Source of the DNA: Lacrimispora defluvii
GTDB lineage: Bacteria; Bacillota; Clostridia; Lachnospirales; Lachnospiraceae
NCBI GenBank assembly: GCA_013036995.1
Contig: JAAOXG010000008.1
Coordinates: 62,001 to 126,000 of the forward strand
Direction of reading: 5' to 3'
Length of the DNA stretch: 64,000 nt
The position numbers and the translations under genes are program-made. This document shows positions 42,205-51,203 of the stretch, piece by piece; the stretch's first letter is position 1, and the number at the start of each line of letters is the position of its first letter. The notes beneath the pieces were generated by a model. That model saw only the letters and a list, made by a program, of their open reading frames with translations. It had not been told where the DNA came from and made no database searches.

Positions 42205-43077
42205 ATGAAGAAGATGAATATTGAGGAACGTATTAAGCTGAAGGATAAAAATCGAATTGTAATTAAAATCGGATCTTCTTCCTTAACCCATACTCATACC
42301 GGTGACTTGAATCTTATGAAGATTGAAAAGCTCATTCGGGTAATTTGCGATTTAAAAGGACAGGGAAAAGAAGTGGTTTTGGTTTCTTCCGGTGCAATTG
42401 CAGCAGGACGGCAGGCTCTGGGCCGTCACACAAGACCCGTTACCATATCAGAGAAGCAGGCGTTTGCAGCAGTGGGGCAGGCAAGGCTTATGATGGTGTA
42501 TCAAAAGCTGTTTGCTGAATACAACCAGATAGCAGCGCAGGTACTTCTTACCAAGAATACCATGGTCAGTGAAAACAGCCGTTTTAATGCACAGAACACA
42601 TTTGATGAACTTTTAAAACTGGGAACGATTCCGGTTGTAAATGAGAATGATACTGTTTCAACCTCAGAGATACCCCTTGTGGATAATTTCGGTGATAATG
42701 ACAGGCTCTCAGCAGTGGTAGCTGCCTTAATCGGGGCAGATCTTCTCATCCTCTTATCTGATATTGACGGACTTTATTCCGATGATCCCAGGCAGAACAA
42801 TGATGCCAGCTTCATCAGCCTTGTAAGAGAAATTACACCGGAGCTGATGGATATGGGAAAATCATCATCAGGCAGTGATGTTGGTACAGGAGGAATGTCC
42901 GCCAAACTGGCGGCAGCCCGGATTGCAACTGACAGCGGCTGTGATATGGTGATTGCCAACGGAGATCATGTGGAAATCATCAGCCAGATTCTAGACGGGC
43001 AGGAAAAGGGAACGTTATTTCTGGCCCACCCCAATCATGATTTTGATTTAATGACCTATATTAATTACGAGTATTAA
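42205..43077 (+). CDS. proB: Glutamate 5-kinase (no PUA domain)
   Basis: First enzyme of proline synthesis, phosphorylating glutamate. The 290 residues cover the amino-acid-kinase fold only: IVIKIGSSSLTHTHTGDLN, VVLVSSGAIAAGRQALG, VNENDTVSTSEIPLVDNFGDNDRLSAVVAALIGADLLILLSDIDGLYSDDPR and GTGGMSAKLAAARIA. The C-terminal PUA domain of the E. coli enzyme is missing, which is common in Clostridia. ATG 42205 and ATG 42214 are both possible starts. proA lies two small genes downstream. Confidence 0.94.
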   Translation: MKKMNIEERIKLKDKNRIVIKIGSSSLTHTHTGDLNLMKIEKLIRVICDLKGQGKEVVLVSSGAIAAGRQALGRHTRPVTISEKQAFAAVGQARLMMVYQKLFAEYNQIAAQVLLTKNTMVSENSRFNAQNTFDELLKLGTIPVVNENDTVSTSEIPLVDNFGDNDRLSAVVAALIGADLLILLSDIDGLYSDDPRQNNDASFISLVREITPELMDMGKSSSGSDVGTGGMSAKLAAARIATDSGCDMVIANGDHVEIISQILDGQEKGTLFLAHPNHDFDLMTYINYEY

Positions 43078-43087
43078 GGAGAACAGG

Positions 43088-43309
43088 ATGAATCAGGATA
43101 AGATCGATCGGATTAACACACTTTATCATAAATCAAAAGCAACCGGACTGTCAGAAGAAGAAAAGGCAGAACAGGCAGCTTTGAGAAGAGAATATATAGA
43201 AGCCATACGAGGCAGCTTAAGAGGAAATCTAAATAATATTTCCATACAGGAAGCAGACGGCACTGTCACAGATCTGGGAAAAAAATATGGTAATGTCGGA
43301 AAAGAATGA
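43088..43309 (+). CDS. DUF896 (YnzC-type) protein
   Basis: A 73-residue helical protein of the DUF896 family, which is small, widespread in Firmicutes and of unknown function. The pattern KIDRINTLYHKSKATGLSEEEKAEQAALRREYIEAIRGSLRGNLNNI is diagnostic. The ATG follows AAGGAGAA. Its end overlaps the start of the cyclo-ligase gene by about 17-23 nt, so the two are translationally coupled, and both sit between proB and proA. Confidence 0.9.
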   Translation: MNQDKIDRINTLYHKSKATGLSEEEKAEQAALRREYIEAIRGSLRGNLNNISIQEADGTVTDLGKKYGNVGKE

Positions 43310-43829
43310 GATTCGTAAATGGGTAAAGGAACATCGCAGTGGTCTTAGTGTGTCACAGGAAACCCAATGGGATGATGGGATCTGTCTGAGACTTCTGGAA
43401 CTGGAGGAGATTAACAGAGCTTTCTGCATTTACTGCTATGCTTCCATGCGTCATGAAGCCGGTACCTGGAAATTCATGGAGCATTTATTAAAACAGGGTA
43501 AATGCGTGGCGGTTCCCAAAGTATCAGGAAAAAATCTGGATTTTTATGTCATTACAGGTAAAACAGATCTGGAAGAAGGTACTATGGGGATTATGGAACC
43601 CAAGTCTGCCTGTTTAAAAATCAATGATACCCAGGCACCCATGGTAGTACCGGGAATTGCTTTTGATAAAAACAGAAACCGGCTGGGGTACGGAGGCGGA
43701 TATTATGACCGGTTCTTTGAAAAGGAACCGGATCATAAAAGAATCGCCATCGCTTATGATTTTCAGATATTTGACAGGATCCCTGCAGATCCTCATGATA
43801 AAACAGTAGATATGATTATTATTCCTTAA
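43287..43829 (+). CDS. 5-formyltetrahydrofolate cyclo-ligase
   Basis: Converts 5-formyl-THF to 5,10-methenyl-THF with ATP, recycling folate. The 180 residues include the basic N-terminal phosphate-binding region (KNEIRKWVKEHRSG), YASMRHEAGT and the hallmark VPGIAFDKNRNRLGYGGGYYDRFF. The start is either ATG 43287 or ATG 43293, both inside the end of the DUF896 gene; neither has a strong Shine-Dalgarno sequence, as expected for coupled translation. proA follows 18 nt after its stop. Confidence 0.93.
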   Translation: MVMSEKNEIRKWVKEHRSGLSVSQETQWDDGICLRLLELEEINRAFCIYCYASMRHEAGTWKFMEHLLKQGKCVAVPKVSGKNLDFYVITGKTDLEEGTMGIMEPKSACLKINDTQAPMVVPGIAFDKNRNRLGYGGGYYDRFFEKEPDHKRIAIAYDFQIFDRIPADPHDKTVDMIIIP

Positions 43830-43847
43830 AAGAAAGGCAGGTTCTTT

Positions 43848-45092
43848 ATGACTATAACTGAGATTGGCAGACAGGCGAAAGAAGTGGCAGGAATTATAGG
43901 AATCATTGGCTCTGCGAAAAAAGAGGAAGGACTGAAATCGGCGGCCGCCGCTTTGCTGGAAGGAGAGGCGGAGATTCTGTCTGCCAATCAGGATGATGTG
44001 ATTAAGGCAACGGCAGCAGGAATGAGCCAGGGTCTCATAGACCGTCTGGAGCTGACCCCAAGGCGAATCGAAGATATGGCAGAGGGACTTTTGGCAGTGG
44101 CAGCTTTAGAGGATCCGGTGGGAGAAGTTATTTCCATGAAGATGCGTCCCAACGGTCTTACCATTGGCCAGAAAAGAGTTCCGCTTGGCGTTGTTGGAAT
44201 TATATATGAGGCAAGACCCAATGTGACAGCCGATGCTTTCGGACTTTGTTTCAAATCTGGCAATGCAGTGATCTTAAAAGGCGGAAGTGATGCGTTGGAG
44301 TCCAATAAGGCCATTGTAAAATGGTTAAGAACCGGGTTATCCCGTGCAGGACTGCCAGAGAATATTCTGCAGCTCATAACAGATACGGACAGAGAGAAGA
44401 CAAAAGAATTCATGCGTCTCCGGGAATATGTAGATGTGCTGATACCAAGAGGCGGAGCAGGGCTTATTAAGAGCGTTGTGGATAACAGCACCATACCTGT
44501 GATTGAGACCGGTACAGGGAACTGCCATATCTTTGTAGATGAATCGGCAGACTTTGACATGGCACTGGATATCATCTTCAATGCCAAGACCCAGAGAATC
44601 GGTGTTTGCAATGCCTGTGAGTCCCTTTTGGTACACCGGTCGGTTGCAGACCAGTTCCTGCCCTTATTAAACCAGCGCCTTTTAACAAAATCAGTGGAAG
44701 TCAGGGCAGATCAGGAAGCATGTAAGATTGTAAAGGATTTTGTACCTGCAACGGAAGAAGACTGGGGTACGGAGTATTTGGATTATATTGTTTCCTTAAA
44801 GCTTGTTGATTCTGTAGAGGAAGCCATATCTCATATTAACCGTTATAATACCAAACACTCAGAAGCGATTATTACAAATGATTATAATAATGCCCAGAAG
44901 TTTTTAAATGAAATTGATGCAGCCGCTGTTTATGTGAATGCATCGACTCGGTTTACTGATGGATATGAGTTTGGATTTGGGGCTGAGATTGGAATCAGCA
45001 CTCAGAAACTTCATGCCAGAGGCCCAATGGGATTAAAGGAACTGACTACAACCAAATATATTATTTATGGAAATGGACAGATTCGGCCATAA
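43848..45092 (+). CDS. proA: Gamma-glutamyl phosphate reductase
   Basis: Second enzyme of proline synthesis, reducing gamma-glutamyl phosphate to the semialdehyde. The 414 residues carry the NADPH-binding region ([26 protein letters not shown]), the catalytic Cys254 in [11 protein letters not shown], and the closing [28 protein letters not shown]. The ATG follows AAGGCAGG. It ends the operon; the next promoter, for the ABC-F gene, starts 21 nt downstream. Confidence 0.96.
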   Translation: MTITEIGRQAKEVAGIIGIIGSAKKEEGLKSAAAALLEGEAEILSANQDDVIKATAAGMSQGLIDRLELTPRRIEDMAEGLLAVAALEDPVGEVISMKMRPNGLTIGQKRVPLGVVGIIYEARPNVTADAFGLCFKSGNAVILKGGSDALESNKAIVKWLRTGLSRAGLPENILQLITDTDREKTKEFMRLREYVDVLIPRGGAGLIKSVVDNSTIPVIETGTGNCHIFVDESADFDMALDIIFNAKTQRIGVCNACESLLVHRSVADQFLPLLNQRLLTKSVEVRADQEACKIVKDFVPATEEDWGTEYLDYIVSLKLVDSVEEAISHINRYNTKHSEAIITNDYNNAQKFLNEIDAAAVYVNASTRFTDGYEFGFGAEIGISTQKLHARGPMGLKELTTTKYIIYGNGQIRP

Positions 45093-45112
45093 TATTAAAA
45101 TAGTATGATTGT

Positions 45113-45141
45113 TTGACAATTTAATTATTGTATGATAAACT
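45113..45141 (+). promoter_or_regulatory. Promoter for the ABC-F gene
   Basis: TTGACA (45113-45118) and TAAACT (45136-45141) are spaced by 17 nt. The predicted leader runs about 270 nt to the gene start at 45420. Confidence 0.7.
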
Positions 45142-45147
45142 ACCGAC

Positions 45148-45419
45148 AGAAGAAATGGAAGGGGTGAAAGGATGAAGAAATAATTCTTGTAAAGTAACTG
45201 CATAATGAATGGGATATTTTTATATCTCTTTTTATTGTGCCTGTTTTTGCAAGAATATTACTTCATTCTCCAGCCTCTTTTTGTGTCCCGAAATAGACAC
45301 CATCTAGAAGGAGAACGGCCATGCCTGTTCTTTTTGACCGATCCGGCTGTGAGAAATATGATTCTTGCAGCTGTTTTTTATGCAGAAAATTATCTTCTGC
45401 TATATTTGGAGGGATGTCT
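45148..45419 (+). promoter_or_regulatory. Long regulatory leader of the ABC-F gene
   Basis: The longest stretch without a housekeeping gene holds several elements. A three-codon reading frame is at 45172. A hairpin pairs GGGATAT (45211-45217) with ATATCTC (45222-45228) and is followed by TTTTTA. TTCTTG (near 45184) can pair with CAAGAA (near 45247). A start ATG with AAGGAG lies at 45321. A hairpin GCAGAA/TTCTGC lies just before the TTTGGAGGG site used at 45420. Ribosome-controlled attenuators of this layout are known before antibiotic-resistance ABC-F genes. Confidence 0.5.
45172..45183 (+). CDS. Three-codon leader reading frame (MKK)
   Basis: ATG-AAG-AAA-TAA lies 4-5 nt after a strong ribosome binding site (GGGGTGAAAGG). 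The site is too good to be idle, and the peptide is too short to act alone. It is best read as a ribosome-loading sensor in the leader. Short upstream frames of this type occur before vga, lsa and lmo0919-like ABC-F genes. Confidence 0.45.
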   Translation: MKK

Positions 45420-46931
45420 ATGTCGTTGATTCAGGTTACAGATCTATCATTTACTTACGAAGGAAGCAGTGATCCGGTATTTGAACACGCTACGTTTCAG
45501 CTGGATACAGACTGGAAGCTGGGTTTTACAGGAAGAAACGGGCGGGGGAAGACTACATTTTTAAATCTTCTTATGAACCGGATGGAATATACAGGAAGTA
45601 TTGTATCAAACGTTACATTTGATTATTTTCCCTATGAAGTGGAGGACAAGGAAGCGCAGACCCTTGATATCATCAATTCCATTCTGGGCGACTGTCCATA
45701 CTGGGAAATAAAAAGAGAGCTGACAAAGCTTAAGGTTTCAGAAGATGTGCTTTACCGGCCCTACAATACTCTGTCAAATGGAGAACGGACAAAGGTTTTA
45801 CTGGCAGCGTTGTTTTTACGGGAGGGCAATTTCATACTTATTGATGAGCCTACCAATCACTTGGACAGGGAAGGAAGAGAATTGGTCAGTCAGTATTTAA
45901 ACAGCAAAAAAGGGTTTATTCTCGTATCCCATGACCGTAAGTTTTTAGATGATTCGGTAGACCATATTTTATCCATTAACCGGGCTGACATTGAGGTTCA
46001 AAAAGGCAACTTCTCCGTGTGGTATGAAAACCGCCAGAGAAAAGATCAATATGAACAGTCGGAAAATGAACGTTTAAAAAAGGATATCCGGCATCTGGAA
46101 GCAGCAGCCAGACAGTCCGGAGAATGGGCAGATAAAGTAGAGTCCACAAAAATAGGAAAAAAATCAATGATTCATGAAAAATCCATTGATACAAGAGCCT
46201 ATGTGGGAGAAAAGTCAAGGCGCATGCAGATGCGCAGAAAAAATCTGGAGCGCAGACAGAACCAGGCAATTGATGATAAAAAGGGTCTGTTAAAAAACAT
46301 TGAGGAAGCAGAAGATTTAAAGCTGTATCCATTAAAGCATCATTCCGGCAGACTTCTTGTTTTAAAAGAGGTTATCCCATTTTACCAGGGACCGGTGTGC
46401 GATCCGGTCAGCTTAAGCCTTGAACAGGGACAGAGAGTATCCCTTCAGGGAAAGAACGGCTGCGGAAAAACCTCCATTCTGAAACTGATTATGGGTAATC
46501 AGGCAGTGGGTGGTCCTATTGATTACCAGGGGACAATTGAAACTGCAAGCGGAATTAAGATTTCCTACGTTTCACAGGATACCTCCTTTTTAAAGGGAAG
46601 TCTGACGGAATACGGAAAACAGTGGGGCGTAGAGGATTCCCTGTTTAAAGCACTTTTAAGGAAACTGGATTTTTCAAGGGAACAATTTCTAAAGCCCATG
46701 GAAACATTTAGTGAAGGACAAAAGAAAAAAGTTTTAATTGCACGCAGTTTATGTGAGCAGGCTCACCTTTATATATGGGATGAACCCTTAAACTTTATCG
46801 ATGTATACTCCAGAATCCAGATTGAAAACCTGATACTGAAATTTCAGCCGGCCATGTTGCTGGTAGAACATGATGAGTTCTTTACTCAGAATGTGGGAGC
46901 AGAGCCTGTTACGGTTTTGTCTTCATACTAA
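45420..46931 (+). CDS. Lsa/CplR-type ABC-F ribosomal protection protein
   Basis: A 503-residue ABC-F protein with two ATPase domains and no membrane spans. Domain 1 has Walker A GRNGRGKT (38-45), signature LSNGERTKVLLAAL and Walker B FILIDEPTNHLD. The charged interdomain linker (about 190-290) would reach the peptidyl-transferase centre. Domain 2 has GKNGCGKTS and FSEGQKKKVLIARSL. Lsa-family members dislodge lincosamides, pleuromutilins and streptogramin A from ribosomes; that spectrum is inferred. An in-frame ATG at 45321 with its own AAGGAG would add 33 residues. ATG 45420 behind TTTGGAGGG aligns with the family start. Confidence 0.85.
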   Translation: MSLIQVTDLSFTYEGSSDPVFEHATFQLDTDWKLGFTGRNGRGKTTFLNLLMNRMEYTGSIVSNVTFDYFPYEVEDKEAQTLDIINSILGDCPYWEIKRELTKLKVSEDVLYRPYNTLSNGERTKVLLAALFLREGNFILIDEPTNHLDREGRELVSQYLNSKKGFILVSHDRKFLDDSVDHILSINRADIEVQKGNFSVWYENRQRKDQYEQSENERLKKDIRHLEAAARQSGEWADKVESTKIGKKSMIHEKSIDTRAYVGEKSRRMQMRRKNLERRQNQAIDDKKGLLKNIEEAEDLKLYPLKHHSGRLLVLKEVIPFYQGPVCDPVSLSLEQGQRVSLQGKNGCGKTSILKLIMGNQAVGGPIDYQGTIETASGIKISYVSQDTSFLKGSLTEYGKQWGVEDSLFKALLRKLDFSREQFLKPMETFSEGQKKKVLIARSLCEQAHLYIWDEPLNFIDVYSRIQIENLILKFQPAMLLVEHDEFFTQNVGAEPVTVLSSY

Positions 46932-46981
46932 AAAGGCCGTTGGCTTCAGTTTCAAAAAATCGGGAGAACTGTCTGGCAAAG

Positions 46982-47010
46982 TTGACATTTTATGGTGTTT
47001 CATGTAAAAT
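46982..47010 (+). promoter_or_regulatory. Promoter for miaB-mutS-mutL-miaA
   Basis: TTGACA (46982-46987) and TAAAAT (47005-47010) are spaced by 17 nt. Confidence 0.85.
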
Positions 47011-47060
47011 GCTTTTGATAAAGGGTTTAAAAACAGAACGAATGAAAGGGATTTTTTCAG

Positions 47061-48503
47061 ATGCAGATTGATATAGATCAGATAGATTTAACAGGGGAAG
47101 TACCGGTAAGAGAACCTGAAAGACAATATTATTTTATGGCAAAAGTCAGCGGGTATGTAAAACGCCGGAGTGAAGAGCTTGGACGCCCCATGACCTTTTG
47201 TACCCAGACATTTGGCTGCCAGATGAATTCCAGAGATTCTGAAAAGCTTGAGGGGATTTTAGAAGCTGTAGGGTTTGTACAGACAGATACCGAAGAGGCA
47301 GATTTTGTTCTTTATAACACCTGTACGGTAAGAGAGAATGCCAACCTGAAGGTTTACGGAAGACTTGGAGTTTTAAACAGCCTGAAAAAGAAAAATCCTG
47401 ATATGATAATCGCCCTTTGCGGCTGTATGATGCAGGAAGAGGATGTGGTAGAAAAGATTAAAAAGAGCTACCGGTTTGTAGACGTTATTTTTGGTACACA
47501 TAACATCTATAAGCTGGCAGAGCTTTTATACCAGCGTCTGGAAGCCAAAAAGATGGTGGTTGACATCTGGAAGGGAACAGACCAGGTGGTGGAAGACCTT
47601 CCGGCAGACAGAAAATATTCGTTTAAGTCCGGTGTTAATATTATGTTTGGCTGTGACAATTTCTGCAGCTATTGTATCGTACCTTACGTAAGAGGAAGAG
47701 AGCGCAGCCGCAGCCCCAAAGACATTATTACTGAGATCAGAGGACTTGCAGATGACGGTGTGGTAGAAATCATGCTGCTGGGACAGAATGTTAATTCCTA
47801 TGGAAAAACACTGGAAAAACCTGTCAGCTTTGCGGAGTTACTTTCCCAGGCAGATGAGGTGGAAGGTTTGGAGCGCATCCGTTTTATGACGTCCCATCCA
47901 AAGGATTTATCCGATGAGCTGATTGAGACGATGAAAAATTCAAAAAAAGTATGCCGTCACATTCATCTTCCTCTCCAGTCAGGAAGCAGCCGGATCTTAA
48001 AGCTTATGAACCGGAAATATACAAAAGAAAAATATCTGGAACTTGTGGATAAAATTCGTACTGCCATGCCGGATATCTCCCTTACCACCGATATAATTGT
48101 AGGTTTTCCAGGGGAAACTGAGGAAGACTTTTTAGAAACATTAGACGTAGTGAGAAAAGTACGTTTTGACAGCGCCTTTACCTTTATCTATTCCAAGCGT
48201 ACCGGAACGCCTGCAGCGAAAATGGAAGACCAGATACCGGATGAAGTTGTAAAGGACCGGTTTGACAGATTGCTGACCTTAGTCCAGCAGATTTCATCTG
48301 AAGTCTGCGGCAGAGAGGTTCATACGGTTCAGAAGGTTCTGGCAGAGGAAGTAAATGATCATGGAGAAGGCTATTTAACCGGACGGTTAAGCAGCAACAC
48401 AACAGTCCATTTTAAGGGAGATCCTTCTCTGATCGGAAAAATAGTGGATGTATATCTTGATGAATCAAAGGGATTTTACTATATGGGAACGTTAAGACCA
48501 TAA
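47061..48503 (+). CDS. miaB: tRNA-2-methylthio-N6-dimethylallyladenosine synthase MiaB
   Basis: Radical SAM methylthiotransferase modifying i6A37 to ms2i6A37. The 480 residues show the N-terminal cluster Cys residues (TFGCQMN, NTCTVRENA, CGCMMQ), the radical SAM motif C198-x3-C202-x2-C205 (CDNFCSYC) and a C-terminal TRAM domain. It acts on the product of MiaA, whose gene lies in the same run. The ATG has no strong consensus site (AAAGGGA upstream). mutS follows after 27 nt. Confidence 0.96.
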   Translation: MQIDIDQIDLTGEVPVREPERQYYFMAKVSGYVKRRSEELGRPMTFCTQTFGCQMNSRDSEKLEGILEAVGFVQTDTEEADFVLYNTCTVRENANLKVYGRLGVLNSLKKKNPDMIIALCGCMMQEEDVVEKIKKSYRFVDVIFGTHNIYKLAELLYQRLEAKKMVVDIWKGTDQVVEDLPADRKYSFKSGVNIMFGCDNFCSYCIVPYVRGRERSRSPKDIITEIRGLADDGVVEIMLLGQNVNSYGKTLEKPVSFAELLSQADEVEGLERIRFMTSHPKDLSDELIETMKNSKKVCRHIHLPLQSGSSRILKLMNRKYTKEKYLELVDKIRTAMPDISLTTDIIVGFPGETEEDFLETLDVVRKVRFDSAFTFIYSKRTGTPAAKMEDQIPDEVVKDRFDRLLTLVQQISSEVCGREVHTVQKVLAEEVNDHGEGYLTGRLSSNTTVHFKGDPSLIGKIVDVYLDESKGFYYMGTLRP

Positions 48504-48530
48504 ACAGAAGAAAAGAGGAAACAAAAGAGA

Positions 48531-51185
48531 ATGGCTGGATTATCGCCAATGATGGCTCATTATTTAGAAACAAAAAAAGAATACCCGGGATGTCTTTTAT
48601 TTTACAGACTGGGTGACTTTTATGAAATGTTTTTTGAAGATGCGATTACGGTATCCAGAGAGCTGGAAATAACTTTAACAGGAAAAGAATGCGGATTAGA
48701 GGAACGGGCACCTATGTGCGGCGTTCCTCATCATGCTGTTGAAACCTATTTAAACCGTCTGGTTCAAAAGGGATACAAAGTCGCCATCGCCGAACAGATG
48801 GAAGATCCCAGACAGGCGAAGGGACTTGTAAAGCGGGAAGTAATCCGTGTGGTAACTCCCGGAACCATAACCAGCGCGCAGGCTCTTGATGAAACAAGAA
48901 ATAATTATCTGATGGGGGTTGTTTACATCGGAGAAGCATTTGGAATTGCGGTGACCGATATCAGCACCGGAGACTTTCTGGTGACACAAGTGGAATCCGA
49001 TCGGGAGCTGATCGATGAAATCAATAAATTTACACCTTCTGAGATCATTTGCAATGAAGCCTTTTACGTATCAGGCGTGGATATAGAAGACATAAAGAAC
49101 CGGTATCAAACTGTTATTTCATCTCTGGATCATCATTATTTTTCCGACGAAGTCTGCAGAAAAATTTTATGTGAGCATTATCAGGTAGGCACCCTTACCG
49201 GGCTTGGGCTTGATGATTACGATATGGGTGTGATTGCAGCCGGTGCAGTGATGCAGTACATGTATGAGACCCAGAAAAGCAGCCTGTCCCATATCACGAC
49301 GATCACACCTTATTCCACCGGGCAGTACATGATAATCGATACTTCTACCAGAAGAAACTTAGAGCTTCTTGAAACTCTTAGGGAAAAGCAGAAAAGGGGA
49401 AGCCTTTTGTGGGTTCTTGACCGCACCAAAACAGCTATGGGAGCCAGAATGCTGCGTACCTATGTGGAACAGCCTCTGATCCATAAATCTGAGATTATGG
49501 GGCGTCAGAATGCCATTGAAGAGCTGAACATGAATTACATATCCAGAGAAGAGATTGGTGAGTATTTAAATCCCATCTATGATCTGGAACGTCTGATCGG
49601 AAGGATCAGTTATAAGACCGCAAATCCAAGAGATTTAATTGCATTTAAGAGTTCACTGGAGATGCTTCCCCATATTAAAACGCTGCTAAAGGAATTTACC
49701 AGCGAACTGTTAACTGATTTATACAACGAACTGGATCCCCTTGAAGATATTAAGGATTATATCGAGCGTGCAATTATAGAAGATCCGCCTGTTTCCATCC
49801 GGGAGGGCGGAATCATCCGGGAAGGTTTTCATGAAGAGGCGGATAAGCTTCGCAGTGCAAAAACAGAAGGAAAAACCTGGCTGGCAGATTTAGAGGCAAA
49901 AGAAAAAGAAAAAAGCGGAATCAAGAATCTGAAAGTAAAATATAACAAAGTATTTGGATACTATTTTGAAGTGACCAATTCCTTTAAGGATCTTGTTCCG
50001 GATTATTTTATCAGAAAGCAGACGCTGGCCAATGCAGAGCGTTATACCACCGATGAGCTGAAGGAACTGGAAGACATTATACTGGGGGCTGAGGATAAGC
50101 TTTTTTCTTTGGAATATGACCTGTTCTGTGAAGTCCGCGATACCATTGCTTCCAAGGTACTGAGAATCCAAAAAAGCGCCAGAGCCATTGCAGGCATTGA
50201 CGTGCTGGTTTCCTTATCTTCTGTTGCAACGAGGAACAATTACGTAAAACCCCAGATTAATGAAAAAGGTATCATTGATATTAAAAACGGACGTCATCCG
50301 GTTGTGGAAAAGATGCTTCGGGACGATATGTTTGTATCCAATGACGTATATCTGGACAATGGCAAAAACCGGCTGTCCATTATAACCGGACCTAACATGG
50401 CAGGAAAATCAACTTACATGAGGCAGACGGCTTTGATTGTGCTGATGGCTCAGATTGGCTGTTTTGTCCCTGCAGATGAAGCGAACGTAGGAATCTGTGA
50501 CCGGATCTTTACCAGGGTGGGAGCTTCTGATGATCTGGCCTCCGGTCAGAGTACTTTTATGGTGGAGATGACAGAGGTTGCCAATATTCTTAGAAATGCG
50601 ACTAAAAACAGTCTGATTGTCCTGGATGAAATTGGAAGAGGAACCAGTACCTTCGACGGTCTGAGTATTGCATGGGCGGTAGTGGAGCATATCAGCAACC
50701 AAAAGCTGCTTGGTGCAAAGACGCTGTTTGCCACTCATTATCATGAACTTACCGAATTAGAAGGAACCATGAACGGGGTCAATAACTATTGCATCGCTGT
50801 GAAAGAACAGGGCGATGACATTGTTTTCTTAAGAAAAATTATTAAAGGCGGAGCCGATAAAAGCTATGGAATCCAGGTTGCGAAGCTGGCGGGAGTTCCC
50901 GATACTGTTATAATCAGAGCCAAGGAACTGCTTGCAGAGTTAAGCGATGCGGATATTACAGCAAAAGCAAAAGAAATTGCGGAAGCAAATGGCGGCATAA
51001 CCCAGCGAAAGGCTGTTCCAAAGCCGGATGAAGTGGATTTACAGCAGATGTCACTGTTTGATACGGTAAAGGATGACGATATTATCCGTGAATTAGGGGA
51101 TCTTGAGCTGGGCAATATGACACCCATAGATGCCCTGAATACGTTATACCGACTACAGACCAAATTAAAAAATCGCTGGCAATAG
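48531..51185 (+). CDS. mutS: DNA mismatch repair protein MutS
   Basis: Mismatch-recognition ATPase. The 884 residues include the N-terminal mismatch-binding motif GDFYEMFFEDA, the connector and lever domains, the clamp and the ATPase with Walker A GPNMAGKST (about 620-628), Walker B LIVLDEIGRGTS and the FATHYHEL motif. A C-terminal QMSLFD segment near the end resembles the beta-clamp-binding peptide. It is directly followed by mutL and shares the miaB promoter. Confidence 0.97.
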   Translation: MAGLSPMMAHYLETKKEYPGCLLFYRLGDFYEMFFEDAITVSRELEITLTGKECGLEERAPMCGVPHHAVETYLNRLVQKGYKVAIAEQMEDPRQAKGLVKREVIRVVTPGTITSAQALDETRNNYLMGVVYIGEAFGIAVTDISTGDFLVTQVESDRELIDEINKFTPSEIICNEAFYVSGVDIEDIKNRYQTVISSLDHHYFSDEVCRKILCEHYQVGTLTGLGLDDYDMGVIAAGAVMQYMYETQKSSLSHITTITPYSTGQYMIIDTSTRRNLELLETLREKQKRGSLLWVLDRTKTAMGARMLRTYVEQPLIHKSEIMGRQNAIEELNMNYISREEIGEYLNPIYDLERLIGRISYKTANPRDLIAFKSSLEMLPHIKTLLKEFTSELLTDLYNELDPLEDIKDYIERAIIEDPPVSIREGGIIREGFHEEADKLRSAKTEGKTWLADLEAKEKEKSGIKNLKVKYNKVFGYYFEVTNSFKDLVPDYFIRKQTLANAERYTTDELKELEDIILGAEDKLFSLEYDLFCEVRDTIASKVLRIQKSARAIAGIDVLVSLSSVATRNNYVKPQINEKGIIDIKNGRHPVVEKMLRDDMFVSNDVYLDNGKNRLSIITGPNMAGKSTYMRQTALIVLMAQIGCFVPADEANVGICDRIFTRVGASDDLASGQSTFMVEMTEVANILRNATKNSLIVLDEIGRGTSTFDGLSIAWAVVEHISNQKLLGAKTLFATHYHELTELEGTMNGVNNYCIAVKEQGDDIVFLRKIIKGGADKSYGIQVAKLAGVPDTVIIRAKELLAELSDADITAKAKEIAEANGGITQRKAVPKPDEVDLQQMSLFDTVKDDDIIRELGDLELGNMTPIDALNTLYRLQTKLKNRWQ

Positions 51186-51203
51186 GAAAAAGGAGCAGGA
51201 GCC

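Noticed and set aside
42150-42205. Proline T-box or riboswitch before proB
   Set aside because: The leader between promoter and start is only about 22 nt.
45205-45429. A 74-codon frame between proA and the ABC-F gene
   Set aside because: It has no ribosome binding site, its composition is unlike a protein, and it overlaps the ABC-F start in another frame.
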